Source of the DNA: Thioalkalivibrio sp.
GTDB taxonomy: Bacteria; Pseudomonadota; Gammaproteobacteria; Ectothiorhodospirales; Ectothiorhodospiraceae
DNA length: 18,444 nucleotides
Assembly: GCA_007136145.1 (NCBI GenBank)
Contig: SLHN01000052.1
Location: 1-18,444 of the forward strand
Direction of reading: 5' to 3'
How positions within the stretch are numbered: the first letter of the stretch is position 1; every line of letters starts with the position of its first letter. The position numbers and the translations under genes are program-made. The notes beneath the pieces were generated by a model, which did not search any database, was not told the DNA's origin, and saw nothing but the letters and a program-made list of their open reading frames with translations. Below, in pieces: positions 1 through 8,377 of this stretch.

Positions 1-1
1 A

Positions 2-196
2 CTCGGCGCGCACAGCATCAGCATCGAGGCGATCCTGCAGCGTGAACCGGATCCCGAGCGTGGCGAGGCCACGATCATCATCCTGACCCACCAGGTCCGC
101 GAGGGCGATATGCAACGCGCCATCGACGAGATCGAAGCGCTTTCCCACCTGAGTTCGCCGGTGACCCGGATCCGCATGGAATCCCTGGCCCGCTGA
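2..196 (+). CDS. hom: Homoserine dehydrogenase, C-terminal end (partial)
   Basis: The first open frame enters from the left edge and ends at TGA 194-196. Its 64 visible codons read as the C-terminal ACT-type regulatory domain of homoserine dehydrogenase: HSISIEAILQREP near the start, then a hydrophobic IIILTH strand, and the family-typical end PVTRIRMESL. The enzyme reduces aspartate semialdehyde to homoserine with NAD(P)H in the cytoplasm, and the ACT domain usually carries feedback control by threonine. The catalytic domains lie outside the window. Threonine synthase begins 33 bases downstream on the same strand, the usual hom-thrC operon order, although homoserine kinase is not between them. 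The call rests on recognising the conserved tail and the neighbour; I am confident. Confidence 0.9.
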   Translation, partial: LGAHSISIEAILQREPDPERGEATIIILTHQVREGDMQRAIDEIEALSHLSSPVTRIRMESLAR

Positions 197-229
197 CTCC
201 AATCCGCCTCTCCCAATGGAAGACTCACC

Positions 230-1372
230 ATGGCTTTCGGACATCGCTATACCGGCCTCATCGACCGTTACCGGGACCGCCTTCCGGTTCACGACGACAC
301 CAGGATCATCTCGCTGGGTGAGGGCAATACGCCGCTGATCCGCCTGAACAATATCCCGCGCGCGCTTTCGCGTGATGTCGAACTCTACGTCAAGTTCGAG
401 GGCCTGAACCCCACCGGTTCATTCAAGGACCGAGGCATGACGATGGCGGTGACCAAGGCTGTCGAGGAGGGCTCCAGGGCGATCATCTGTGCCTCGACGG
501 GCAACACATCGGCCGCGGCTGCCGCGTATGCGGCACGTGCGGGTATAACCGCGTTCGTGGTCATTCCGGACGGCAAGATCGCGATGGGCAAGCTGGCTCA
601 GGCGATGATGCACGGCTCGGTGGTGATTCAGATCGAGGGTAACTTCGACGACGGCATGCGTCTGGTCAAGGAGGTTGCCAGTGCTGCTCCGGTGACGCTG
701 GTCAACTCGGTCAACCCGTTCCGGCTTCAGGGCCAGAAGACGGCCGCCTTCGAGATCGTCGAGGAGCTCGGGCGGGCGCCTGATTTCCACTGCCTGCCGG
801 TGGGCAACGCGGGCAATATCACTGCGCACTGGATCGGCTACTCGGAGCTTGCCGCGAGCTCGGGTGATCACGTTACCGGCGCCTGTACCTTCTGCAGCGG
901 CCATTGCCGTTTCGCTGGCGGTGGTGTTGCTGGCCAGCGGCCGAAGATGATTGGCTACCAGGCTAGCGGCAGCGCACCGTTCATGCGCGGTGCGATGGTG
1001 GATAATCCCGACACCGTCGCCACCGCGATCCGGATCGGCCATCCGCAGTCCTGGGATGTCGCCTGGTGTGTGCGCGAGGAGTCCGGCGGCTGGTTTGACG
1101 AGTGCACCGACGACGAGATCCTGGCCGCCCAGAAGTTGCTGGCGGAGAAGGAAGGGGTGTTCTGCGAGCCCGCGTCGGCGGCGTCTGTCGCCGGGGTTTT
1201 GCGCGACATCCGTGCGGGCAAGATTCCGGATGGGTCCAGCGTCGTATGTACGCTGACCGGGCACGGGCTGAAGGATCCCGACACCGCGATCGCGCAGGCC
1301 AGCCGGACGCCGATCAAGGTGCCGGCGGAACTCGATGCGGTTACACGCGCGATACACGAAAACATGTCCTGA
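230..1372 (+). CDS. thrC: Threonine synthase
   Basis: This PLP enzyme converts O-phosphohomoserine to threonine. The 380-residue protein has the fold-type II signature: the PLP lysine in TGSFKDRGM (K66), the substrate/cofactor loop STGNTSAAAA near 89-98, the phosphate-binding loop VGNAGNIT at 191-198, ATAIRIGHPQSW near 264-275, and the C-terminal TLTGHGLKDP. Length fits the shorter bacterial ThrC class, about 350-380 residues, rather than the longer E. coli/Pseudomonas class. The ATG at 230 has a GGAAG ribosome site about 8 bases upstream. An odd feature is a cysteine-rich insert after the 191-198 loop, with C219, C222 and C226 in a CX2CX3C arrangement with H225. It lies in a surface segment that many ThrC proteins have shorter. 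The gene forms a two-gene unit with hom and ends before a hairpin. Confidence 0.95.
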   Translation: MAFGHRYTGLIDRYRDRLPVHDDTRIISLGEGNTPLIRLNNIPRALSRDVELYVKFEGLNPTGSFKDRGMTMAVTKAVEEGSRAIICASTGNTSAAAAAYAARAGITAFVVIPDGKIAMGKLAQAMMHGSVVIQIEGNFDDGMRLVKEVASAAPVTLVNSVNPFRLQGQKTAAFEIVEELGRAPDFHCLPVGNAGNITAHWIGYSELAASSGDHVTGACTFCSGHCRFAGGGVAGQRPKMIGYQASGSAPFMRGAMVDNPDTVATAIRIGHPQSWDVAWCVREESGGWFDECTDDEILAAQKLLAEKEGVFCEPASAASVAGVLRDIRAGKIPDGSSVVCTLTGHGLKDPDTAIAQASRTPIKVPAELDAVTRAIHENMS

Positions 1373-1378
1373 TCCACA

Positions 1379-1413
1379 GCCGGGTCCAGGTCCCCGTGGG
1401 CCTGGAGGTCCCG
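1379..1413. terminator. GC-rich hairpin between convergent thrC and the AAA+ ATPase gene
   Basis: Seven bases after the thrC stop, CCGGG-TCCAGG pairs with CCTGGA-GGT-CCCGG around a 10-base loop, giving an 11-pair stem with a 3-base bulge. The plus strand continues TCTTGT, a weak T-rich tail. The gap between the two convergent genes is only 47 bases, so this element could serve both strands. Position and stem strength support terminator function; the tail is poor. Confidence 0.5.
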
Positions 1414-1419
1414 GTCTTG

Positions 1420-2277
1420 TCACCGGGCTTGCATGCGGGCTCCTTGCAGGAGTGTGCGCCCCGCATGGTCGGCGGCAAACTGACTGGCGACGCGTGCGCT
1501 TCGGGAGCCGCGAAGGGTTGCGAAACGCACTGCTTCCACCGCCAGGCTTTCGCGCTCCGCGATCGGCACGGTGGTGCCGAGGCGAGCCAGGTGGTGACTG
1601 ACGACGTCCAGGTACTGATCCTGCGACAACGGGTGGAAGGCAAGCCAGAGGCCGAAGCGTTCCGAGAGCGAGATCCGTTCCTCACTGGCCTCGTGCGGAT
1701 GCAGTTCCGGGTTGGGGTCAGGATCGTTTTCGTGTCGTGGCTCGGGAACCAGGTGCCGACGATTGGATGTCGCGTACAGCAGCACGTTTTCGGGCAAACC
1801 ACCGAGACGCCCGTCAAGTAGCGCCTTGAGCGCCCGGTACCCGGAGTCGTTGGCGTCAAAGGCGAGGTCATCGGCGAAGATCACGAAGCGTTTTTTCCGT
1901 TTCGCCAGCGGCTCCACCAACTCGGGCAGGCGATCAAGGCCACGATTGTCGACTTCAACCAGACGCAGGCCGGAACCGCCGAACTGGTGCAACAGAGCAC
2001 GGATAAGGGAAGATTTTCCGGTACCTCGTGCACCCCAGAGCAGCATATGGTTCGCAGGCAGGCAGTTGACGAACTGTCGCGTGTTTCGTTCCGCGAGAGC
2101 CTTCTGGCGGTCGCGGTGCAACAGATCAGCTAGTGCGGGCAGTTGCATGCGTTCGATCGGGCGGAAACCGCGGTCGGCATCGAAGGCCCAGGCCAGATGG
2201 TTTCCCTTCGGGCTGGTGCCGAATGGTGGAAAGGCGCGCTCGAGAGCTTCGGCGATGCGCCCGATGGGGTGCTTCAT
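1420..2277 (-). CDS. DUF815-family AAA+ ATPase
   Basis: A cytoplasmic P-loop ATPase of 285 residues from the chosen start. Visible motifs are Walker A GARGTGKSS (82-90), Walker B FVIFADDLAF (131-140, acidic D136/D137) and sensor-1-like ATSNRRHLVP (169-178, N172). The ATSNRRHL block and the N-terminal NHMLLWGARGTGKS context are typical of the DUF815 family, a broadly distributed group whose biological role is not established. The open frame extends upstream to a GTG at 2415, but I take the ATG at 2275-2277 because AGGAG (2289-2293) lies 11 bases before it and family members begin close to this point. An upstream PAS-like ORF ends 19 bases away, so the two may be co-transcribed. The gene is convergent with thrC. 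The family call is good; the function is unknown. Confidence 0.85.
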   Translation of the reverse strand: MKHPIGRIAEALERAFPPFGTSPKGNHLAWAFDADRGFRPIERMQLPALADLLHRDRQKALAERNTRQFVNCLPANHMLLWGARGTGKSSLIRALLHQFGGSGLRLVEVDNRGLDRLPELVEPLAKRKKRFVIFADDLAFDANDSGYRALKALLDGRLGGLPENVLLYATSNRRHLVPEPRHENDPDPNPELHPHEASEERISLSERFGLWLAFHPLSQDQYLDVVSHHLARLGTTVPIAERESLAVEAVRFATLRGSRSARVASQFAADHAGRTLLQGARMQAR

Positions 2278-2296
2278 GTCTTTGTGCGCTCCTGCA

Positions 2297-2749
2297 TCAT
2301 GCGACAACGTGGCAGTTGGCGCGATCAGGCTGTCCCCTGTCTTCCGTCCGCCAGCGAACGCTTTCCCCAATGCGCCACGAGCGTCGCACGTGCTGCTGAT
2401 GATTGGCGCGGGCACTGTTGGCTCCCGGAAATCGAGGCTGGCCGCGAAGTTGACGCTCGCCGGTATGCACCCCCCTTAATGTCCTGCTGGCTGACGGTGG
2501 CAGCCCCGTCACGCAACCGCCGCAGGTGGGGGGCGGGCACAGGCGCAGGGCCGAATCGAACCGGCCGCCCGTGGGTTGCTCGAACAGTTCAACAAGCGCT
2601 GCATTGTGTGTGACAATGCGGTTTCGATCATCAATCATCAGGATCCCGCCATGGTTCCGCTGAATGAGGCCATCGATCAGTGCGACGAGTGCGTCGGTGT
2701 GCATCAACCAGGATTCTGGCTTGAGTGCGTCGCAGTATGCCAGTGCCAT
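2297..2749 (-). CDS. Short PAS-domain-like protein, possibly frameshifted
   Basis: A 150-codon frame from ATG 2747-2749, with a GGAAG ribosome-site candidate about 10 bases upstream, ending at TGA 2297-2299 just ahead of the AAA+ gene. Residues 22-58 look like the start of a PAS sensor domain: LIDGLIQRNHGGILMIDD, then RIVTHNAALVELFEQ, in the order helix, strand, turn, strand, 'N-A' helix. After about residue 62 the protein no longer looks PAS-like, and beyond about residue 92 it is Arg/Gln/Ser-rich with the look of an out-of-frame translation. A run of six C on the plus strand (2470-2475, G6 in the gene) is a natural frameshift point: losing one G would put this ORF in frame with the ATPase downstream. 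The options are a small real sensor, a decayed gene, or a PAS-AAA fusion split by one indel. I favour something real at the N terminus only. Confidence 0.45.
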   Translation of the reverse strand: MALAYCDALKPESWLMHTDALVALIDGLIQRNHGGILMIDDRNRIVTHNAALVELFEQPTGGRFDSALRLCPPPTCGGCVTGLPPSASRTLRGVHTGERQLRGQPRFPGANSARANHQQHVRRSWRIGESVRWRTEDRGQPDRANCHVVA

Positions 2750-3074
2750 TGCAACGCTTCCAGATGACTGCCGCAGCGGTTTTCGGGGTGCTCCCCCTGG
2801 TCCTTGTTGGAACTGGTATGCGAAGCTCTGCCGCGGCTAGAGGCGATGCGACCAGACCGGCCCACGTGAACGTCCGCACCTGCGATGGGTCGGACGCCAG
2901 TGGTGGAATTCGCGTTCCCTGGCTGGGCTGCGGGTATCCCTGGTTCGCCGCTCAGGGAACACACTTGGGCCACGCGTTGTGGTAAAAAGACGGGGTTTCG
3001 GGTCGGATGCCTGCGCGGGGGTGTTGTTCAGTCTGCGGACAGATTCGTCAGCGCCTACACTTTGAATCTACGAC
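2750..3074. other. Divergent noncoding region between the PAS-like ORF and the RND adaptor gene
   Basis: These 325 bases separate two divergent genes, so promoters for both should lie here. I see no convincing protein in any frame: the overlapping open frames are compositionally poor and have no ribosome sites. The only strong structural element is the inverted repeat listed separately at 2914-2960. I could not assign a sigma-70 promoter with acceptable boxes and spacing. Confidence 0.5.
2914..2960. promoter_or_regulatory. Inverted repeat upstream of the RND adaptor gene
   Basis: GTTCCCTG at 2914-2921 is the exact reverse complement of CAGGGAAC at 2953-2960, with 31 bases between. The intervening sequence contains a smaller GGGTATCCC palindrome. 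The element lies 115-160 bases upstream of the adaptor start. It could be a pair of operator half-sites or an mRNA leader structure. No regulator gene is adjacent apart from the PAS-like ORF. Confidence 0.3.
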
Positions 3075-4256
3075 ATGAAGATGACCATGACTCCAACCAG
3101 AGTATTCCTGGCTGCCGTGTCTGCAGCAGTCCTGATATTTGCCGGTACCGTGTCGGCCCAGTTCGGCAGGGTCATCACGGTGGAGGCCGCGACCGCTGGC
3201 GATCAGACCATCAGTGGCACGGTGGTTCCGTTCCGCGAGGTGACATTGACCGCGCAGATTGGTGGTCGGGTCACACTGGTGGCCGGTGCCGAAGGGGACT
3301 ATTTCGATCGTGAAGAGGTCCTGGTCGCGATCAGCGACGAGCGTCTGGCCGCGCAGCGCCAGGCAGCGATTGCCGACCTGCGTTCGGCGGAAGCCGCGTT
3401 GCGCGAAGCCCAGATGCAGTATGGTCGTGAAATTGCGGCTCCCCGAAGCCGGGACATCGGCCAGATGCCGGGGATGGGGATCCCCTCGATGTTCGATCAG
3501 TTGATCACACGGCCGGCGGGGGCCATCGCCGGACTCGGTGATCCCTCGGTCGAGCGGCATGCGGATCTGTTCTCGCGCCAGATCGGGATCGATCAGGCAA
3601 CTTCACGCTGGCATCAAGCCCGCTCGCGTCTGGATGAAATCGATTCGGCGATCCGAGACACCCGTTCGGTCGCTCCGTTCTCGGGGTTGATCATGCGCAA
3701 GCACGTGGAAGAAGGCGATACGGTTCAGCCTGGGCATCCTCTGGTGACCTTCGGCCATGTCGAGTTCCTGCGCATTGAGGCGGATATCCCCGCGCGGCTG
3801 GTGGGGCGGCTGTCCGTAGGGGATATGGTTCGTGTGACTCTGGACGTGGGCAGGACAGAGGTGGATGCTCGTGTCGCCCAGATCTTCCCGATCGCCGATC
3901 CCCGCCGCCACACGGTGACGGTCAAGTTCGACCTGCCGCGTGGTGTTCCCGGCGGGCCGGGGATGTATGCGGATGTGCACATCCCGGGCTCCGATACGGT
4001 CCAGGGGGTGGTTCGTATCCCGCTGTCGGCCATCGTGCCGGGTGGTGCGTTGCCGCGCGTTGCGGTTGTCGAGGGGGATGGCACGACCCGGGTGCGCATG
4101 GTTCGGCTCGGCGCGGTCCAGGGCAACATGGTCACCGTACTCTCCGGGTTGGAGGCGGGGGAACGCATTCTTGATAACCCGGATGCCAACATACGTTCCG
4201 GTGATCGCGTGGATACGACTTATTCGCCACGCCCTGCCGGACCACGCTTCCGCTAA
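3075..4256 (+). CDS. RND efflux periplasmic adaptor (membrane fusion protein)
   Basis: This 393-residue protein is the periplasmic adaptor that would link the RND permease encoded next to it to an outer-membrane channel. It starts with a signal peptide (basic start, hydrophobic core VFLAAVSAAVLIFAG, cleavage near VSA-Q, residue 29). Next come the first half of a lipoyl-like domain (SGTVVPFREVTLTAQIGG from residue 47), an alpha-helical hairpin rich in Ala, Arg and Gln (about 85-195), the second lipoyl half (VAPFSGLIMRKHVEEGDTV), and beta-barrel and membrane-proximal domains to the end. No lipobox cysteine is visible, so it is probably soluble or anchored by an uncleaved signal. ATG codons at 3081 and 3087 are alternative starts; no clear ribosome site decides between them. 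The gap to the permease is 94 bases. No TolC-type gene is in the window. Substrate unknown. Confidence 0.9.
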   Translation: MKMTMTPTRVFLAAVSAAVLIFAGTVSAQFGRVITVEAATAGDQTISGTVVPFREVTLTAQIGGRVTLVAGAEGDYFDREEVLVAISDERLAAQRQAAIADLRSAEAALREAQMQYGREIAAPRSRDIGQMPGMGIPSMFDQLITRPAGAIAGLGDPSVERHADLFSRQIGIDQATSRWHQARSRLDEIDSAIRDTRSVAPFSGLIMRKHVEEGDTVQPGHPLVTFGHVEFLRIEADIPARLVGRLSVGDMVRVTLDVGRTEVDARVAQIFPIADPRRHTVTVKFDLPRGVPGGPGMYADVHIPGSDTVQGVVRIPLSAIVPGGALPRVAVVEGDGTTRVRMVRLGAVQGNMVTVLSGLEAGERILDNPDANIRSGDRVDTTYSPRPAGPRFR

Positions 4257-4289
4257 GTCCGCACGTAATGTTTTCAACCCAAGGTCGCG

Positions 4290-4308
4290 CCGAGGTCGAA
4301 AGTCTCGG
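4290..4308 (+). other. Small hairpin between adaptor and permease genes
   Basis: CCGAG (4290-4294) and CTCGG (4304-4308) pair across nine bases in the 94-base gap between the two RND genes. There is no T-run, so it is more likely an mRNA processing or stability element than a terminator, if it is used at all. Confidence 0.25.
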
Positions 4309-4350
4309 TAGTGCGCTCAGGGATACCAAGAAAAGAGACTGAAAACTGCC

Positions 4351-7300
4351 ATGTCCGAGCATAATAATCAGCATGCCGCCGGCGATCACGCCCCTGCAAA
4401 GGATCTTGGGCTGGCCGGGAAAATGGCGCAGACCTTCATCCACTCGCCTTTGTCCCCTTTGCTTCTGCTGGCCACGCTGGCGATCGGTATCCTGGGTCTG
4501 ATCATCACACCCCGCCAGGAGGATCCACAGATCTCGGTTCCGATGGTGGATATCTTCGTTCAATATCCGGGAGTCCCGTCGGAGCAGGTAGCCAGTCTCG
4601 TCGCACGACCGCTCGAGCGCCTGATGAGCGAGATATCCGGCGTCGACAACGTTTACAGTGTGTCTCATCGTGGTCAGGCGATGGTCACGGTGCAGTTCGA
4701 CGTTGGCGAAGAGATGGAATCTTCCATCGTCAAGGTGCATGACAAGCTCATGTCGAACCGGGACCTGATGGCACCGGGCGTATCGGAACCGATGGTGAAG
4801 CCCAAGGGAGTGGATGACGTCCCGACGGTTACCCTTACCCTCTGGTCGCATGAGGTCGACGACGCGATGCTGCGGCAGATCGCGCTGGATTCCCTGCAAT
4901 ATCTGAACGAAGTGCCCAACACCAGCCAGAGCTTCGTCGTCAGCGGCCGTGAGGAGATGGTTCGAGTCGAGGTCCTGCCCGAGCGACTGGCCGGCCACAA
5001 CGTGACCATGCAGCAGATCGCGCAGGCGGTTCAGGGAGCCAATTCGGAGCTTAGCGCTGGGACGATCGAGATCGGGCCGAACCACACTCCAGTCTACACG
5101 GGGTCATTTTTGCGCGATGCGGAGGATATCGGGCGCCTTCTGATCACCGTCGACGATGGCCGTCCGGTATACGTCCGCGACGTTGCCGAAGTGATTTATG
5201 GTCCCGGACCCGTGGAACGGTTCGTCCGCTACTACACCGGGGTTGCCGGTGGACGGGCGGATGCGGCTCCGGAGGGTGCCGCGGCGGTCACGATCGCAAT
5301 CGCGAAGAAAGAGGGATCGAACGGTGTCGCGGTTGCCAACGGGATTCTGGAGCGGTTGGAGCTCCTGAAGGGTCAGGTGATTCCCGATAACGTCGAGGTT
5401 TCGGTGACTCGGAACTACGGTGAAACGGCCAATGCCAAGGTGAACGAGCTGATGTTCAAGCTCTTCATCGCTACCGCGGCCGTTACCGTTCTGGTGTTCA
5501 TATTCCTTGGTCTTCGTGCGGCCCTGGTCGTGCTGATCGTAATCCCTGTCGTGCTCCTGTTCACCATATTCAGTGCCTGGTTGATGGGCTACACGATCGA
5601 CCGGGTGAGCCTGTTCGCGCTGATCTTTGCCATCGGTATTCTGGTCGACGACGCGATCGTAGTGGTGGAAAACATTTATCGCCGATGGCTGATGAAGCGC
5701 GGTGTCGATACCGAAACCACCGTGGACGCCGTTGCAGAGGTGGGTAATCCCACCATACTCGCGACGTTTACGGTGATCGCGGCTCTGCTCCCCATGGGCT
5801 TCGTGACCGGAATGATGGGTCCGTACATGCAACCGATTCCCGCCCTGGGTTCCGTTGCGATGTTGTTTTCATTGGTTGCCGCGTTCCTGTTCACCCCATG
5901 GCTTGCGTGGCGCTTGCGGCCCACGATGGAGTATTTGCAGCGTGCCGAGGAGAAAGAACACAAGCAGAATGAAATGATGGGGCGTTTTTTCGCCAAGGCG
6001 ATTCCGAGCCTGGTGAACAACCGAACCTACGGCTGGGGTTTTCTGATCGGGATCGTCGTGGTCTTCTTTCTGACCGTGATGCTTTTCTTCACCAAGGACG
6101 TATCGGTGAAGATGCTGCCATTGGATAACAAGCCCGAGTTCAACGTGGTCATCAATTTTCCCGAGGGAAGTGCGCTGCCCCGAACCGCGACCCTGACCCA
6201 TGAACTCGCGATGGTTCTGCGTGAATTACCCGAGGTGACCGCGGTTCAGGCTTATGTGGGTACCGCCTCGCCTTTCAATTTCAATGGTTTGGTCCGGCAT
6301 TACTATCTTCGCCAGCAGCCCTGGCAGGCCGATATCCAGGTGCAGTTGCTGGACAAGGGTGACCGGCGGCGGACCAGCCACGAGATCGCCGTTGAGGCGC
6401 GTGCACTTCTGGCCCCGATGGCGGCGGCGGCCGGTGCCCGGATCCAGGTGGTCGAGATGCCACCAGGGCCGCCGGTCCTGCAGTCGGTGGTGGCCGAGAT
6501 CTACGGCCCCGATGCGGAAGTTCGGCGGCGTGTCGCATTGGACATGGAGCGCATGTTCAAGAATGCGCCTCATCTCGATGACGTGGACAGCTTTTTGCAG
6601 GCCCCACACGATGTCTGGCACTTCAATGTCGAGCGTGACAAGGCACTGCGACGAGGCGTGACCGTGGACGCGGTCAACCGAACCCTCGAAGCGGCGATCG
6701 GCGGACAGTTGCTCGGCGATGTGAAGGCACGTTCGTTGGTCGAACCGCATATGATTCGGCTGCGCTTGCCACTTGCGGTCAGGTCTGATGTGCAAAACCT
6801 GCTCCTGTTACCGGTCCCGACGATGGCTGGAGGATCGGTGCCGCTTTCGGAGCTGGGTGAATTCGTGCGCATGCCACAAGACGAGCCGATTTTCCACAAG
6901 AACCTGAGGCCCGTGGAATATGTGACGGCAGAAACCGTGGGGCGTTTGGCGGCCCCGATCTACGGCATGCTGGAGGTCGAGCAGCAACTGAAGGACTACT
7001 CGTTGCCTGGGGGAGGGACGCTGGAATCGCATTGGATAGGGCCACCACCCAACGATGGTTCCGTTGCGTTCGAGTGGGCTGGAGAGTGGACCGTTACGTA
7101 TGAAACCTTCCGGGACATGGGCATTGCCTTTGCCATTGCCCTGGTGCTCATTTATATGCTGGTGGTCTGGGAGTTCGGGAATTTCCTGCTGCCGGCAATC
7201 GTGATGGCGCCCATCCCATTGACCCTGATCGGGATCATTCCCGGGCACTGGCTGCTTGGGGCGGAGTTCACTGCGACGTCGATGATCGGGTTCATCGCGC

Positions 7301-8325
7301 TGGCAGGTATCATAGTGCGCAACTCGATCCTGCTGGTGGATTTCGCAAGGCATCAGGTTGCCGAGGGTGAGGATTTGATGCAGGCCATGATCAATGCCTG
7401 CCAGGCGCGGACCCGACCAATCCTGATTACGGCATTCGCGTTGCTTGCTGGTTCCAGCGTGATTCTGTTCGACCCGATCTTCCAGGGAATGGCGGTGTCA
7501 CTGATGTTCGGCACGATCGTCGCGACGCTGTTGACGTTGTTGGTCATCCCACTGGGTTGCATCAGCGCTCGCAAGACCTTTGAGGGATTGGGTGGTGCGC
7601 ACGGCGGGACCGGTGGTGACGGTACGCTGGCTGCGGTGGGGCCTGAGCAAGGGCCACTCGATCCGGATCAAGCCGCACCGGCAGCGCCGCGAAAGATGAC
7701 TGAGCCTGGCGAGGGCCCGATCTCCAAGGCGCTCGGTTTGGCGTGGTTGTACCTGAAATCGCTTAGCACCAGTTTCGTTGAGGGCGTTGTTCAGGTCCTG
7801 CGTGCTCTTGCCCGTTTGATACTGCGGTTGGTCGGAGGTGGCTCGAATGGACCACCAGGACCTGGCGCGGGTGGTGGTACCCCGGGGCCGGGTTCCCCGA
7901 CATCAGGGGGCGATGGTGGCGCGCCAGGCGGTAGTCCGGCGGCCCCCGGGTCTGACAACGCCTCCGGGACATCGACCAATCGAACCACCGGTGCCACCGC
8001 GCAATCTACGGTGGGTGGTGAGGGCGTTGGCGAGGGCTCGGTTCGTGGGGCCGCGCACTCGAGTCCCGAGACACGCACAGGCACTAGTCCGGCCCCGGGT
8101 TCCACGCGTACACGTCCTACGGCCAAAAAGGACCGGGATGAGCCTTCTGATGGCAATCAGCAGACCGAGGGGCCCGCGACAGGGACCTCGGTCACGGAGT
8201 CCGCACGGGCGGAGAAGTCCGGGAAAGAAACGCGCCCGGCCAATGATGCTCCAGTTCAATCCGGGGAGGGATCTGGAGCGGCCACCGGCAATGTTCGGCG
8301 GCGTCGCGGTATTCGTTTGAAGTAG
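4351..8325 (+). CDS. RND-family inner-membrane efflux permease with long C-terminal tail
   Basis: The first 1,070 residues or so form a full RND permease, a trimeric proton-driven exporter. A first transmembrane helix follows SPLSPLLLL near 38-55; large periplasmic loops follow; the membrane block from about 365 includes LVDDAIVVVEN with the proton-relay pair D433/D434; and the second half ends in the block containing AGIIVRNSILLVDFA (from about 985). In AcrB the corresponding helix has an essential lysine in a KN pair; here it is Arg (R990-N991), which I believe recurs in this branch of the superfamily. Typical family length is 1,020-1,090; this protein has 1,324. The extra 250 residues hold a probable amphipathic or membrane-associated helix (about 1124-1163), then a Gly/Pro/Ser/Thr-rich region and a basic end RRRRGIRLK. 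Its partner is the adaptor 94 bases upstream. Substrate cannot be read from sequence. Confidence 0.92.
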   Translation: MSEHNNQHAAGDHAPAKDLGLAGKMAQTFIHSPLSPLLLLATLAIGILGLIITPRQEDPQISVPMVDIFVQYPGVPSEQVASLVARPLERLMSEISGVDNVYSVSHRGQAMVTVQFDVGEEMESSIVKVHDKLMSNRDLMAPGVSEPMVKPKGVDDVPTVTLTLWSHEVDDAMLRQIALDSLQYLNEVPNTSQSFVVSGREEMVRVEVLPERLAGHNVTMQQIAQAVQGANSELSAGTIEIGPNHTPVYTGSFLRDAEDIGRLLITVDDGRPVYVRDVAEVIYGPGPVERFVRYYTGVAGGRADAAPEGAAAVTIAIAKKEGSNGVAVANGILERLELLKGQVIPDNVEVSVTRNYGETANAKVNELMFKLFIATAAVTVLVFIFLGLRAALVVLIVIPVVLLFTIFSAWLMGYTIDRVSLFALIFAIGILVDDAIVVVENIYRRWLMKRGVDTETTVDAVAEVGNPTILATFTVIAALLPMGFVTGMMGPYMQPIPALGSVAMLFSLVAAFLFTPWLAWRLRPTMEYLQRAEEKEHKQNEMMGRFFAKAIPSLVNNRTYGWGFLIGIVVVFFLTVMLFFTKDVSVKMLPLDNKPEFNVVINFPEGSALPRTATLTHELAMVLRELPEVTAVQAYVGTASPFNFNGLVRHYYLRQQPWQADIQVQLLDKGDRRRTSHEIAVEARALLAPMAAAAGARIQVVEMPPGPPVLQSVVAEIYGPDAEVRRRVALDMERMFKNAPHLDDVDSFLQAPHDVWHFNVERDKALRRGVTVDAVNRTLEAAIGGQLLGDVKARSLVEPHMIRLRLPLAVRSDVQNLLLLPVPTMAGGSVPLSELGEFVRMPQDEPIFHKNLRPVEYVTAETVGRLAAPIYGMLEVEQQLKDYSLPGGGTLESHWIGPPPNDGSVAFEWAGEWTVTYETFRDMGIAFAIALVLIYMLVVWEFGNFLLPAIVMAPIPLTLIGIIPGHWLLGAEFTATSMIGFIALAGIIVRNSILLVDFARHQVAEGEDLMQAMINACQARTRPILITAFALLAGSSVILFDPIFQGMAVSLMFGTIVATLLTLLVIPLGCISARKTFEGLGGAHGGTGGDGTLAAVGPEQGPLDPDQAAPAAPRKMTEPGEGPISKALGLAWLYLKSLSTSFVEGVVQVLRALARLILRLVGGGSNGPPGPGAGGGTPGPGSPTSGGDGGAPGGSPAAPGSDNASGTSTNRTTGATAQSTVGGEGVGEGSVRGAAHSSPETRTGTSPAPGSTRTRPTAKKDRDEPSDGNQQTEGPATGTSVTESARAEKSGKETRPANDAPVQSGEGSGAATGNVRRRRGIRLK

Positions 8326-8337
8326 GCGTTTGAAGTA
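8314..8337 (+). repeat. 13-base-period direct duplication over the permease stop codon
   Basis: CGTTTGAAGTA occurs at 8314-8324 and again at 8327-8337. The first copy contains the end of the permease frame (TTG-AAG-TAG, stop 8323-8325). It looks like a small slippage duplication at the gene end. Confidence 0.6.
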
Positions 8338-8377
8338 AGGCTATGCAAGAAAACCCAATAGAAAAGGAGACATATCC

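Noticed and set aside
419..1423. A 334-codon minus-strand frame opposite thrC
   Set aside because: thrC has complete PLP-enzyme motifs; the antisense frame is Arg/Asp/His-rich with no recognisable domain.
4132..5085. A 317-codon minus-strand frame opposite the RND genes
   Set aside because: It overlaps two well-supported genes and the operon gap and has no domain or ribosome site.
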